A stretch of DNA of 60,000 nucleotides from Owenia fusiformis (Eukaryota; Annelida; Polychaeta; Sabellida; Oweniidae), in assembly GCA_903813345.2 (NCBI GenBank), contig CAIIXF020000010.1, positions 27,368,425 through 27,428,424 of the forward strand. Reading direction: 5' to 3'. Position numbers and translations under genes: made by a program. Each line of letters starts with the position of its first letter. Position 1 is the first letter of the stretch. The notes under the pieces are model-generated. The model saw nothing but the letters and a program-made list of their open reading frames with translations. It made no database searches and was not told where the DNA came from. Below, in pieces: positions 12,801-27,800 of this stretch.

Positions 12801-15800
12801 CCGCATGTTATGAAGCCTGAATAGAAAATAATGAAACTTGTTCATACAGAGATGGGGAAAAAGTATGGGATGAATAGCACGCATACAAAAACATATTTGT
12901 ATATATATATCTTTATGGAAGAGTCAGAAGCGAGTAACCTTATGCATACAGTTGTTAAAATTGCTTTTTGGACACTGTAAGCCTGCCATTATCAAATCAA
13001 ATCCTGGTTATGGACATGGAGATTTTCTTTAATTCCGGGAGCATGAGTTTTGTCTAATGAACTTTGACAGATATGATAATAGTCAAGAATGTACTGCCAA
13101 CGGGAATTAATATTTTGTCAAGAATGTCCAAGAAATGACCAAATAGTTTTTGCTCTACTGCGTCACAATTTCCAGAATGTCTAATGGCTGTCTGTAAATG
13201 TATTTTGTGGCTTATCAATAATTCTTTATCATACATTGAATATATTTATGAGAGAATAGCACTGAATACCTGTGAGAAATTGTGTATCTGGATGGGTTAA
13301 CCGCCTAATTGTTATTTCTCAATTGTGCATCTTTGTTACATTATAAAACATCATAGATCAGTGAATACCCTTACAGAAATGTTCTTGATCAATCTCATTT
13401 CATTGTTATATAGAGAAAAGGGTGACCAAATAAATAAAACCAATTTCTACAATTTCCAAGGAATAAACATCATGGACAATCTGTATAAACCAAGCAATTT
13501 TTCCTGAAGAGACAGAATGTTTAGACAAGTACAATGTAGGTAGGTAGATAGGATAGATAGGTAGATAGCTAGGTATTGTTACTTGAACTTAAAACAATTT
13601 TCTTGCCATAGAATATTACAAAAACAATTTTCTGAAGAATTAATCATTGAATATGAAGGATTACATGGCAATTACCTAGTTAAGGCTTCATAATGTTGCA
13701 ATTAGTTATAAACGTTTTTATATGTTTTCATTAACAATGAATAATCTTTTTATATGAAACATTTATTGAATTATGCTAGCTTGAAATTGTATGCGGTAAC
13801 ATGAGGATGTCTCGTGTTTTATTCTTGTGAGTTAAGGGTTGCTAGGGTGTTTGGTTGGCAGTGTGTTTGGTTGCAAGGTTGTTTAGTTGCCAAGGTGTTT
13901 GGTTGCTAGGATGTTTGGTTGCTAAGTTGTTTGGTAGCTAGGTTATTTGGCTATTCAGTGATAATGATAACATGAAATTTTTATACATGTCTTACATACA
14001 TGTACATGTAATTTTACATAGATATGACATATAATTCTTTGTCATTGGATATATCAAAAATGAAGCCTGATGACACCAACATAATAGATCTATGATTAGC
14101 ATGTGAATTTCAGATAAAAATCAATGATTGTTATCTCATTCTCATGGAATGTGGAAATTCATATTTGTCATGATATCAATTAAAATAAATCAGTCTATTG
14201 TCATGATTTGATAGTAGCTGCATGCAATGATATTATGTCAGATTTATAGTCGAGCTACAAGCCCTTGTGACCTCCCTAAACATCTCCCCACAAGTGTGTG
14301 AGAAGGTGTTTAGTCTAGTAGAGGGGGGAGGGGGTCACAGAATCTTGAAGCTAGACTATCAGATTTAAGGTAGTCCAAGGTAAATAAATGTAAGATATGC
14401 TATATCATCATATTGATTTTACTTGGGTTACCTTAATCAGACATCTTCTGTCTAGATTGACTGTTTCTCTTCTTTTTTAAGTTGTGGCAGTGAAGAACTT
14501 AAATAACATGAATATATACCTTATTCTATGACATAGATAATGAGTGGAGGCTATTTTGGTTTATCTAGGTTTATTATGATGGTTTTCTATTTGTATATTA
14601 ATGTTGCCATTTGAAATAATAGACCTGATCTGTTCTGGAATTTATAACTTTTACTCATGTGCGGTACCGCTGTATATTATTTTGCATGTAAATCAAGAAT
14701 GTAAGACAATGCTAAAGGTAATATAAATTTCACCCTCAGGCGACACATAACAACATCAATGATTACATCTGTAAGATTGATTTCAACAAACCTTTCTCTA
14801 CAGTTACTCAATATAGTAGTATTTTCTGAGAAAATAAATATTGTTATTGTTCTCTGATGCATATGATTGGTTCTTTACAATCCGCCTACAACTGATCACA
14901 AATAAAATATTATTTGATATGGGGTTTTCAGAACTTCCCTCAGGCTCATACATCAAACGTTACTACAATATGCTGTTATTCAATCATATACTAATCAATT
15001 GTACTACAATAATGCACAATCAAACCTGCAGTCATCAAACAGTACCTTGCAATTTTCAAACAATAACTTGGAGTCATCAAACAGTAATTTGCAGTTATCA
15101 AACAGTAACCTACAGTCATCAAACAATAACTTGCAGTCATCAAACAGTAATTTGCATTCACCAAACAGTAACTTGCATTCATCAAACAGTAACTTGCATT
15201 CATTAAACAGTAACTTTCATTCATCAAACAGTAACTTGCAGTCATCAAACAGTAACTTTCATTCATTAAACAGTAACTTGCAGTCATCAAACAGTAACTT
15301 TCATTCATCAAACAGTAACTTGCATTCATCAAACAGTAACTTGCATTCATCAAACAGTAACTTGCATTCATCAAACAGTAACTTGCATTCATTAAACAGT
15401 AACTTTCATTCATCAAACAGTAACTTGCAGTCATCAAACAGTAACTTTCATTCATTAAACAGTAACTTGCAGTCATCAAACAGTAACTTTCATTCATCAA
15501 ACAGTAACTTGCATTCATCAAACAGTAACTTGCATTCATCAAACAGTAACTTTCATTCATCAAACAGTAACTTGCATTCATCAAACAGTAACTTTCATTC
15601 ATTAAACAGTAACTTGCATTCATCAAACAGTAACTTTCATTCATCAAACAGTAACTTGCATTAATCAAACAGTAACTTGCATTTATCAAACAGTAACTTG
15701 CATTCATCAATCAGTAGCTTGCATTCATCCAACAGTAACTTGCATTCATCAAACAGTAACTTGCATTCATCAAACAGTAACTTGCATTTATCAAACAGTA

Positions 15801-18800
15801 ACTTACATTCATCAATCAGTAACTTGCATTCATCCAACAGTAACTTGCATTCATCAAACAGTAACTTGCATTCATCAAACAGTAACTTGCATTCATCAAA
15901 CAGTAACTTGCATTCATCAAACAGTAACTTGCATTCATCAAACAGTAACTTGCATTCATCAAACAGTAACTTGCATTCATCAAACAGTAACTTGCATTCA
16001 TTAAACAGTAACTTGCATTCATCAAACAGTAACTTGCATTCATCAAACAGTAACTTGCATTCATCAAACAGTAACTTGCATTCATCAATCAGTAACTTGC
16101 ATTCATCCAACAGTAACTTGCATTCATCAAACAGTAACTTGCATTCATCAAACAGTAACTTGCATTCATCAAACAGTAACTTGCATTCATCAAACAGTAA
16201 CTTGCATTCATCAAACAGTAACTTGCATTCATCAAACAGTAACTTGCATGCATTAAACAGTAACTTGTATTCATCAAACAGTAACTTGCATTCATCAAAC
16301 AGTAACTTGCATTCATCAAACAGTAACTTGCATTCATTAAACAGTAACTTGCAATCATCAAACACTAGTTGAAGTTACAGCAACCATTATATGGAACTAT
16401 AGAGCAACATCAGCAATATTGTTTTTCCCCAACTGTCAAAAGTTATTGATGGATCAACAAGGATGAAAAATGGAGATGTCATTTGAGAAGATTGGAAAGA
16501 TAGACAATGTGAAGCCTTAGATGTCATTTATTGCAAGATACACTGTGCTGTTTTGAACTGACATTATCTCTAGAACACTATATTCCAATAAATCCAGGAT
16601 TTCCCCATGTTAATATTCCTCTCGGGTACTTTTTGATATTGAAGAACTGATTCCAGATTCCCACCTTTTAACCCAAATAATAAAACACAATTCTCAGAAG
16701 ATGTTGAAATTGCTAAAGATAACAAGTTATATATATTTGATTTTTTCCTTAAGAGGTATGATGCCAGTCTACGGACATAATCATTTAATTTCTTGAAATT
16801 TTATTGAATATTAAAAAGACATTGTTCCCATGTCTTTCTTTGTAGATTCGTGACAAAATACCCTCCCAAAGGGTTTAATCATACAATAAACCTTCACTAT
16901 GGGGTTTGATAAGTCTTGGGGGTATATGTACAAAAATCTATTATGTCAGAAATCTATTGGAAAGCGTTTGAATCAGATCCCTGTGGAATTAAAGTTACAA
17001 TGGGATCATATCTGATATATTTATTGATGGCTTCCTATTTCAGAATATTTCACATGTTCATTGATATTTCTCTGTATTTCTCTGATTATTTCCTGTCATA
17101 ATCATTTTCTTGATGTTCAGAAACAGAATATGAACAACATGTTCATTACATAATTTCTCTTGTTAACTTTTTTTGTAAAATGTTGACATTATGGAGTTAT
17201 TTCCAAGATTCTCTATAATTAGAACAATGGGGAGATTTTGCATTATAATTGATTTCACATATTCTTTGCAAGTTATAAGATTCCTTCTGGCAGAATCGAG
17301 AGAATTGATCACAGAAATATTTTGCTTAAAATGTATGTTTTTATTCAATAAAACATCAGTATATAGGCAAAATCTTTTATTATGTTAGGCATATTAAATC
17401 TCACCCCGGATCTCACCTTTTGAAAAATATCTACATGTATGACAGTTGAATAAAAACATTTTTTTATTCATTTTCAATCTAATATAATCTCACAGTCACA
17501 ACTGGGATTTCATGTTTCATGTCTTGATATTTCCTCCCAAATTCCCAAGTTCTGTTATTCTATGATTAAGAAAGAAACACAGCAAGAGATGTCTCCAAGC
17601 TCAGTTCTTTACTGTTTTATAAATCAATATGGTATTGGGGTTGGATTAGGAGGAAGAAGAAAGAAAAGACAAATAAACAATTGTTCCTATTTACAACTGC
17701 ATGAGATTTCATTATTTGTTGGTTTCAGGCATTTGTAACTCTGCCACTAACATCAGTCATGAAGGTGCATAATAATGGATCAGTTTTACTTTTAAAATTC
17801 CTTGCAGTTTAAGGTAGTTACCCCGGGGTAGTTACTCACTGATAAAATATGGCTTCGTGGTATAGCATAGGAGCAATGGCAATGATGAATGAGTTTTAAG
17901 ATATTTGTGAATTAATTCTTAGGACTGTGGGTTTATAATTCCTTAAAACTCTTTAATAACATTTAGCATTTTAATAATATAAAGTCCTCTTTGTAATAAC
18001 TGTACATTGTTTATCTATATAATTGTACAATAATTGTACAATAATGGCAACTTCATTAGTTGTTTTATTAAAACTTTTTGAGCACATGATAATGATTTTT
18101 GAATCTTTAATTATACAATTATGATGGCTGTATTATTTCATAACCTCTATTTCTGACTAATTTGAATCACTGACAGACAAGAAACATAGTTATTTGAGTC
18201 AGTATATCCAGGAGAGTGCTAGAGTGTATCTTCTTAATAGAATAAAGCACATCTTTTTCTTTGGAGAATATTTCAATTCTATTACGGTACTTCCTCAGAC
18301 TTATTACAACAATATACAAATCTGATTAGTATTTTCTTTATCAGATTTATCAGTGGGGTTATCAGAATCCAACAATCAATTTGTTCAATTACTGAAATTG
18401 AAAATGTATCGGAGTACTACGTGACTCAATTTCGCAACATGTTTTTTCTACTAATGAACTCACTGTGTTCTAATAATTCCAAGACAGCGTTTTTATTACG
18501 TAAATTATCTAAATTATCGTTATGTCCTGATTTGAAAATAGGAATTTAGTTTTTGTTATTATACTGGCATATTGAATTTACATTGTCATTAAAGAATAAA
18601 TAATTGCTATCAGAAGTAGATTCTTTGTTTTAGTTTGCGTTTGTGTTTATCTTCCTTGTATCTTTGGATCATTTGGTTGTCAGGACGCAAAGTGAAGTAT
18701 CTTTTTCTATTGAACAAGAACTGGCGTTCTACATGATTCTTTTATTGCCTTACCCAAAATTGCATATTTGTCCCCTCTTGTTTGATGTCAATCGGAAATG

Positions 18801-21800
18801 TGTGGTCATTAAAACAATTTTTTTACCTAAAATGAAGAGGTTTGTTTCAATTCTGAATTGCCATGTTAGGCAGGTATGTCTTATTTCTACTTTTTACTTG
18901 GACATTATATCTTATGTATTATTTAACTGAATTTCATACATGAAAATCATGAATGTGTTTTATAATTGTTAAATGTTTGATGAAATGATCGAGTTATATT
19001 AATCTATCGAAAGATGATCTTATAATTGGAAACTGAATTCATTTTTAGAATTGACGCAAATGTCATTCGACTCCAATACTAGGCTAATTAGACATGATCC
19101 TTTATTGATGTTACGAAATGATAGATATTATTTCCAGATCAAGTTTTATTGTTATAAGATATTACTTTTGTAACGCAGTACTTTGATTGTATTTCTCTAC
19201 AAAGCTTATCATTGATCTTTCTGTTGAATTCATTGCAATTCTACAATAATATTTCGTAGTTTGAACCATAATTTCAAAATACAGTGTATGTGAAGAGTAT
19301 AGACTTCAAAACCAGTTCTCTCATTTCTTACAATCAACATGTTTGATACTTCCTCGCACTCAAGCTGGAATGTGATGAGTGTACCGGCAACATGAATGGA
19401 AAATTATAATTGTCTCATAAGATTTAAATTAATTAGTTTTAAGAATTGAAATAAGGCAGGACAGACCATGTTACGTAGAGCCAACATGCAGGCCATCATG
19501 AACCTTCAGGGGTTGGTACATTTATAGGTGAGGCCATGTGATGTCACATTTAAGTAACCTCACCAACTACATCCTCATGTCTCCAGAAGGAGAAACTTCT
19601 CCATTCAATGCCACCCCTGGTATATTGTAGTATATTTCTATTTTCTGATATACTCTGGGGTAGACTGTACTCCACCTTGGAATACAATGAAGAAGAATGA
19701 GAAATGCAAGCAGAAACTAGAATGATATTTTAATATACAGATTAAATCTGATCATATCATAATGAATCTGTATGAAAGCTTTATATTTCTGATTAGATAT
19801 TTGAGCAGAGTAATGATTATTGCATGTATTATGTCACACAGTTCAACAATGTTCAACAATGTTCAACAATGTTCAAGTAGGCAGTAGTCTCAACAAGACA
19901 CAAAAGGAAACATGCCATCATTGTCTATGAGATGTTTATTGAACTAAGTGCTTAATTGGAAAGTAAAACTCCCTTAAAGTTTAATTTTAAATTTACAATC
20001 TTGTTAAACAATTCTACAATTGTTATAAATGAGAGAGGAATCGGCAAGGAATAGAACAATAAAGTTTGTGTATTTCAGTCTACTGTAAGTGATAAAAAAT
20101 CCATTCTTTTGTTTCTTGTAGTTAAAGTATATGTGCCCACATTGATATTTTATAGCCAGGATATTATAAAGCCATTAGAAAGTAAAGTATCTCATGATAA
20201 GGAATAAGATGATATAATAGCATCAGTTTCATATTAACACCCCATCCCTGGAAGATAATATGTATCATTATATGCAATAATGATAAAAATATTTGAATAA
20301 AAAATAAATAAATGTCTTCCTCTGTGGGGTTTCATTTTTTATAAAGGATTTTGCGTTTTAATTAATGGATTAATTAATTATGCCACAATACTTTTTTGAG
20401 AACTGATTATATCTGAGTGTGAAATTTTATATCATTTGCAAGGGTTAATAAATGTCCAATTATTATAGTGTGAGTTACATTACATTCTTATGTAAATACA
20501 AGTAAATCAATCCATGTCAAATACTGTCAGTCTCTGAGAAAATAAATAGATGAAACTGCAAATGAATTACCTGCAAATACAATTTCATATTCACTAGAGA
20601 AAATATAGTCTTGTAAGACCTTTTATGGAGTTTTATTGCTAATAACATGTCTTAAAAGCTGTAAAAATGTATCAACTGCTGAACATGATTGAAATATTGA
20701 AATACATCATACTTATTTTAATACACAATACTTTGTATGACTTATAAAAATGGGAAAAATTGGATCAAAACTACATATCTGTATTATAATGGCACTTAAA
20801 TTAATGTTAGAAAATCATGCATTCATATTTTTCGTCATATTTTAAAATGAAGAAATCTCTTGAAAATGAATCTGTTATACTGGCTGGGATATGTGAACTT
20901 AATGATCAATATTGAAACAGAATATCAAATAATATCAATAAACACTCGCCTCTGAAATATGTCATAACTCTTGAGGTTGTTTAACACTAGAGTTTCCCAT
21001 GTTAATGGAATTCTAATGATTCTCTGTCAGATTATGAAATTATATACATGAACCAGGTATTTAGAAAATTACCAAATGTCATCAAGGCATTTTTTGCTAT
21101 TTCCTCTTTTGTGCATTAGAATATACTTTACATCTGAGTACATTAGTGTAATGTTCTGATTTCTCCCAAGACAATCTCCATCAAATAGAATTATAAGCCG
21201 TTCCCTGTGAATACATCATTATGGTATATTATTCTATAGAGCAATATAATTAGAAAAAAGTGGAATGGGGAAAAAATTGAAAATACACAAATAAAGGTAG
21301 GGATTTTGAGGGTTTAAAATCTAAAAAATCAGCAACTATATGCAGATTTCTAAGAAAGGAAGATAAAGAAGCATGATCTGATGAAATCTTTTAGACAGGT
21401 CTAAGCTGCTTACTCGCTGCATGTCTATCAGGCTATAATGTTCCCTTAAGAAAATTGTCACATTCAATATCCCTGATCGCATAAAAATCAATAGGATAGA
21501 AATTTTGAATTGCAGTGAAAAAATATAAAACTTGCAATTTGGGGTAGAATGTTCTATATTTGAGATATTTTGAGTTTTTCTGAAATTGATATAAAAAGGT
21601 TCTGACAGCTAAGAGATGTTACTTTAGTTTATTATAGCTGTTTCTAAGTTTATTGATATATTTATTACTGTCATTAACTGGCTTAATTGTTATTTAATGT
21701 GGTAAATGCCATGTGTAAGTAACAATATGCAATTCTTAGCAACCTTTCAGACAATAAAGAGGTTTAAAGATTGGCATTTTCAGTTTTTGTTCTTTTTTGT

Positions 21801-24800
21801 CTTACTGAAAATTGAAAGTTTATAGTGTCACACTGGCTTATAAATGAAGTAAAGTATATTGCTGAAGTAAAACGTGATCATTTGAAACTTACAGTACAAT
21901 TTGTCTCATCTGAAAACTAGTAGGAAAGGCCAACAAATCTTCACATTTCTTAATATGTGAGTCAATTGTAGATATCAAAATTTGTACCTAAGAAGTGTTC
22001 ACATTGAGAGGTGTTCAGATTAGACAGGTGTTCGGGTATATAGGTTTTACTGTATTACTTTTACTACTTTAATAGCCTTGCAGTATGCCAGAATATGGTA
22101 GATGTATTGATATCATTACATTTATAACATTCATTCAGTGGTTGGAATTAATTTAAATGCACATATAATGAAATATTGGTACAAACATCATTGATCAAGG
22201 ATAGTTTGTTTGGAGTATAGTTTTTATAATTTTTTCCTGACAAAGATCCTTGGTACTTATAAGATCTCACCATAGAATCAGATATGAATATGATACCATC
22301 TGATGAAATATTATTATGATGACATATTCTTTAATTTATTGTCTTGATACATCAACATTGAATATTTACTTGTGTTAATATGTCTGTAAATATATATGTT
22401 CAGTCTCATCAAGTGTTTATCAAAGATATATTATCATGTCAGTGTTTTGATTAGGTTCAAATAGACATCTTTCAATTGTTGATGCTGTATAAGATACATC
22501 ATTATAAACCATGACATCTCATTTCTTCTCAGCCCTGTGATGTTTCAAGTGAAACAGAAAGATGCTATGAGTATCAGAATGAATAAGATGGTATTTGATT
22601 TAATTGTACAAGTATTACACTCCCCTCTATAAGTTTGGCAACTGAAAGGCCCCATTAATTGGTCTCTTATCAAAACTGGAAATTATGACAAAAATGAATT
22701 TTTCAATCACAAAACATTCTTAACTATTATAATTGAGGATCAAAATTAAAGATTCAGACATCAACAGACTTTGAGTATGATATCCAATGAAAATTTCCGG
22801 TTGTCAAACTTATGGAGGGGAGTGTAAATGGTGGTGTTCTGGTATTGGTATGGTATAATATCAATATCATGGTGCATTGGGTAATATGGTACTCTGTCGG
22901 TATGGCTTGTGAGAAGAAAAGAAAGTAATACGCGTAACCTTATAATTCAGTGCCATATTTTGCTACAGTAAATTGACCTGCTGTCGACCGTTTTAAAAAG
23001 CAATGAAGCAGGAAATATGAATGTCAGTTAATATATAACTCATTTTGAAAATGTCAGAGTATTGCAATGAAATGAGTTGAATCTTGTATATGATTCAACG
23101 CAATTTGTTTAAAATCTGTTATCCTTTGTCTCTATTCATTTCTTTAGTAAATGTATATCACAAAAAGAACAAAACTTATTTTTTGTCAATACCTATGCTC
23201 CCCTAATTGATTGAAAATGCCTGTACAAAAAATAATATCTCAATTGTGCTAATCTCAATTTTTCTCAAAAAGAATAGAACTCGGGAATTATATCTCAAAT
23301 TAGTTATATTATTCCACAACTGGGCATCAGTATCCTTGCTCATTTCACCCTTTTCATGTCATCTTCTGAGTAACCATAGTTACAGTTTGACATTTTCAAG
23401 CAGGTAGAATGCATCTTGTAAAAGCAGAAATTCTATGATTGATGCCTGGACTGGAGTATGCCTATCAATAATGTTGTGTTAAAGCAAGCGTGGAAGAGTA
23501 ATGTTCGCAATCATGCTTGATTGATGGAACTCCGCAGAACAGGACAACGGATTACATCCTCTATAGCTATTGTTTCTTCTCCATCGCATTTACTATTCAA
23601 TCCTGAAATATGGAACTTTATTTTTTCAGATTAATGTCCCAAGTGGATGTTACCTTTAATTATTGAATATTAAATATTATGGCTGTTTTTGATTATTAAT
23701 TATTATATTATGGCATTTTAATTTATGAAATGTTTCATTGTACAACACCTGTTTCTTTGATTAATGATATAATCAGATTTTGGTCAATGCTTGATAAAGT
23801 TCCCTGTAGAACTTATCTTTAAACATGTTTGTGCCTATATGTGACATTCTGATAGTTCCCAATTAATTAGATACAAGAGTATTTAATTTTATAAAGCATA
23901 TTTTATTAAGTTTTCACACTTGACAGGTTCATTTTCCAAATATGACAGCTTATTGTACGAATTGGGAGGACGTTTTTTAACATGGGAATCAATGGAGAAA
24001 AATTAAGATGGGAATGGAAAGTGTTCTCATTGGAAAGTGTTCTGTTGGGAGAAATATTATTGCATATAGACATACCATAAGTATGTGATCATTTAGATGA
24101 TTTGTTTCACTTGTTTCCATGGCATTAAAGCAATGAAGTGTATACAGACTGGTGTCTAGCTAGTTACATATCCCTGACAAAATATTAAAATTATACCTTT
24201 AGTATAAAAAATAAGGTTTACTTTTAATAACTCATGAAAGGGTTTATGAATAAATAGAAATGATGAATAGATATATCCAAATAAAGTTACGATTTTAAAT
24301 TTCAAAAATTATTTTTGTTTCACTCGTTTTAGATAACACTTCAAAGAGCAAGACTTTAGTCTTTGAAATGGGATATTTTGTAAATATTTCCTTTCTTTTA
24401 CAATATAAATCATGTCCAGTATGATTGATATTATTGTTTTTTAAAACACAATGAATAATTTCTATTACAAAACTCCATGTAGATTGTGCATGTATGGCTT
24501 GCATCTCTATCAGAATGGTTGTCTCCATGCATGAGGCAGAAGAGGCATTTGCCTCTCCAGAATAGTAGCATATAATAATACCTCATCTTTGCCTCACCTA
24601 TTTTCAGACTGGCAGCCCCCCCCCCCTTTGGGCATTGCTGGGCCTTAGTTTTTAATTGTAGGGCCCCAAAATTATTTTTTAGACTTGAAATGTGCCCCCC
24701 CCCCTTGTTAGTTTTCAGATCAGTCCCTGAGACATTCATTGATATGTTACCTTATTTGAAAAGTTTTTTATTTGAAATCCAGAGCATAAGATAGATTCCA

Positions 24801-27800
24801 GCTAGTAAGTTATATTAATGCTTTTTTTCATAAATGCAATGAACATAACTCTAGATAAGAAAGAAAACATTATTTCATAACATCCCAGTGGAGACAAAAT
24901 TCTTTAGATTTACGTCGATGCATCTAATCATTCTTATTTTGATTTAATGTGTGTATAAATTAGAAATAAAGATATCATCTGGAAAAATGGCTATAACATA
25001 ATTTGAAACCTTATATCTGTTACAGTTATTTCTTCTGATCAGTCTTTTCAGAACACATTCAAAGATTAGAAGAACTTCATCATGTAGAAGAGAAACACAT
25101 ATAATTTTGGCTCAATATGGAATTTCCCACTTGTTCCTTTGAGAAGAGAAGTTATTCCGTTGTATTGTCTATATGTGTACTGTATCACCATTAACTGTAG
25201 CTTCTGCATCAGGCAAAACAATTGATATTTGATAATATCATTCTTTGTGTTTACTAGTATTTAAGATGTATCATTATTATTAAGACATATTCTTGCTGTG
25301 TTTGCAGGTTGTGGGTGGTGTCAGACCTCAAATATAAAGATGACAATTACAAGCACCTGGCCTGCAGTAGGGGCTGATAAAACCATCAAGACACGTGAAG
25401 GTTCAGAGGTTTGGTTTACGTGCAGAGGAGACGGTCTTCCAAATGCATATACTGTAAGTTTCAATCAGCTTCTGTATTTGGCAAAACAATTATGTTTGAT
25501 ATCTTTCTTTGTTCTTGCAATTAACACATGTTAAACTCCATATTTGATATTTCTCATATTTAAAAGAGTGTTTTCATTAAAGATTTTAATTAACATATTT
25601 CAGGCCAGATGGCAGTTCATTCAATATGACGAAAAGGGCGAGATGTCTGATTTCTACGATGTTGCCCGTGATACCACGCCTGAAACTCCAGATTATGAAG
25701 TCGAGAAATTAGATTCGAATATTTGGAAATTGAAAATTCCAACCCTAAAAGACTATATGGTTGGGGAGTATGCCTGCTACCTCAGATACAGGGGGGTGAA
25801 GTATGATGACTCCAGGAAAGTAGTCATGCTTGGTGAGTTCATGTAGAGAGGATTTATCTTGTTTTCAGTTTGTGTTCTCATAGTGATGATTGCTGATTCA
25901 GCACAAACTACTTCAAAGACCAGGCCCATAGCCAGGGGGGTTTGGGGGGTTCATTCAAAATCATGCAATTTTTGGACGGCCTCCTCTGTGACCCCCCCCC
26001 CTCTATTTGACTAAACACCTTCTCTCACAGGGGTTGTAGCTAGACTACTTTTGAATACTGTTCAGAATCTTTGCTTATGAACCTCTTTATGAATTCCACT
26101 CTATTTTATAACAAATAACTTAAATATCATAATCCCTTTCAGTGAAGCCAGAGATTCAACATCACCATATGAACGCAACAAACTCTGTCATTCAAGAGGG
26201 GAAGAGTCTAGAATTATACTGTAACGCGACAGGTTTCCCCAGACCAACTATACGCTGGAGCAGACCAGACGGCAAAACAATCCCTGGTATTCCTGGAGGC
26301 CTTTATAGAAATGTGAGTGAAAATGATATTACTGTATATGGCTATCATTTGATTTTCATTACTGTCGTATGTGTATATAACATTCATGTTGTTCAAATTA
26401 TCTATTCACATATTTTATTTTTTGTGATGAAAAACATTATTTATTTGTTATTTTTGTGATATAGTTCAATGTAATTCTGAATAAATTGGTCTCATTTTAA
26501 ACCAATGACATACCTTATATATAAAGTGAAAGATTACCAAAAAGGGCTAAATATACAAATATATTGAGATTATTTTTAAACTAGCATTTGATATTCCATG
26601 TGATTCGATTTCCATTTCAGGGGGAAATGCTACTCCTGAAAAACATTGAGCCAGAAGATAGAGGGATGTATGTCTGTGAAGCCAAAAATGAGCTCAACGA
26701 ATTTGACTCGAGAATGTTCAAAATTAATGTTGAATGTAAGAAGAATTTATTGCTCTGCTTGATACAAATTATTAATGATTCCAAAGATTCTAGTATAGAC
26801 CCCATGTGAAAAATATGTGTAATATCTAAATGCACAGTTTGAAATTTTGTGCAATGTCAAAGTGCACAGTATGTGATTGTGTGTAAAGTCAAAATGCACA
26901 AAATGTGATGTGATTGTCTATAATGTCAAAATGCACATTATGTGATTGTGTGTAATGTCATAATACACTCTATGTGATTTTGTGTAATGTCATATTGCAC
27001 ATTACATGTATGTAATTGTGTACAAAGTCATAATACACAGTTTATGATCACCTTTTTATTAAAATAATATGTTCTCATAATTTTTAGATTATGTCATCTG
27101 CTATCAACCAATATATGATTTCACAACTATTAGTAATAGTTTTGACTTTTGAATTCAGTCGTACAAACCTAAACGTTTCTATTTCATTCCTATCCAAAAA
27201 GTGTAGTAATATTGTGCTTTGTTATTTTTTGAATAATTTAAAATATTCACCATCCTCAAATTTTTAAAGTTGTTATCAACTAATTTATTATCCAGTAGAA
27301 GTTAAATTAAATCATTTATACCTATATATTCTTCTATGTGTACTGTACAATACTAGTCATAAAATGTACTGTACTTTAGTATTTATTTCTTTTGCCTATT
27401 CTTTTAAATCCTTCAAGTCAATAGGGCTCATCAGAACATACCTTATAATAATTTATGTGCTGTTAATCCACTTACAGTATTTGATAAATGTTTAAATCAT
27501 AAAGGTGACACACCAAAAAAATACTGTCAAATAGTTTTGGCAACAAATAATAATATTCAATATTGGTGAATGAGCTCTGAATATATTGGAGTGTCACTTT
27601 TTATTTGTCACTCATTTGTGTGAGTGTGTCACCTCTTTGTGTGACAGTCGCTAGAGGTTTGTCACCTTTTTGTGTTCTTTAACTATTTTACATTTATTTA
27701 CAAGCTCGCCCGTGGTATTTTAGCTGTAAGTCAAATCATAGGATTAGCAGGGATTCTAAGTGATTTTATACATGGACCATGAATTTTAATAGAACAACTT

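Larger units (their letters stand above)
3803..25307 (+). other. Intron 1 of the Ig gene, 21.5 kb
   Basis: The intron runs from gtaggt to tttgcag. It is AT-rich and holds the minisatellites at 6200-6300, 8095-8560, 13847-13950 and 15019-16370, a hAT-like fragment at 12130-12310, poly-G/C tracts at 4010-4026 and 24607-24619, and a GTTCAACAAT repeat at 19845-19878. The open frames inside (for example 18643-18930, 14677-14862 and 23207-23407) show no protein features. I see no additional exon that would join in phase. Apart from these items nothing is recognisable in 3803-6199, 8561-12129, 12311-13846, 13951-15018 or 16371-25307. Confidence 0.75.

Noticed and set aside
14991-16372. Long open frames on both strands (up to 239 codons)
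   Set aside because: By-product of a stop-free 21-bp tandem repeat inside an intron. No unique sequence or protein features at either edge.
18643-18930. 95-codon open frame in intron 1
   Set aside because: No recognisable domain and no flanking splice sites that fit the Ig gene.
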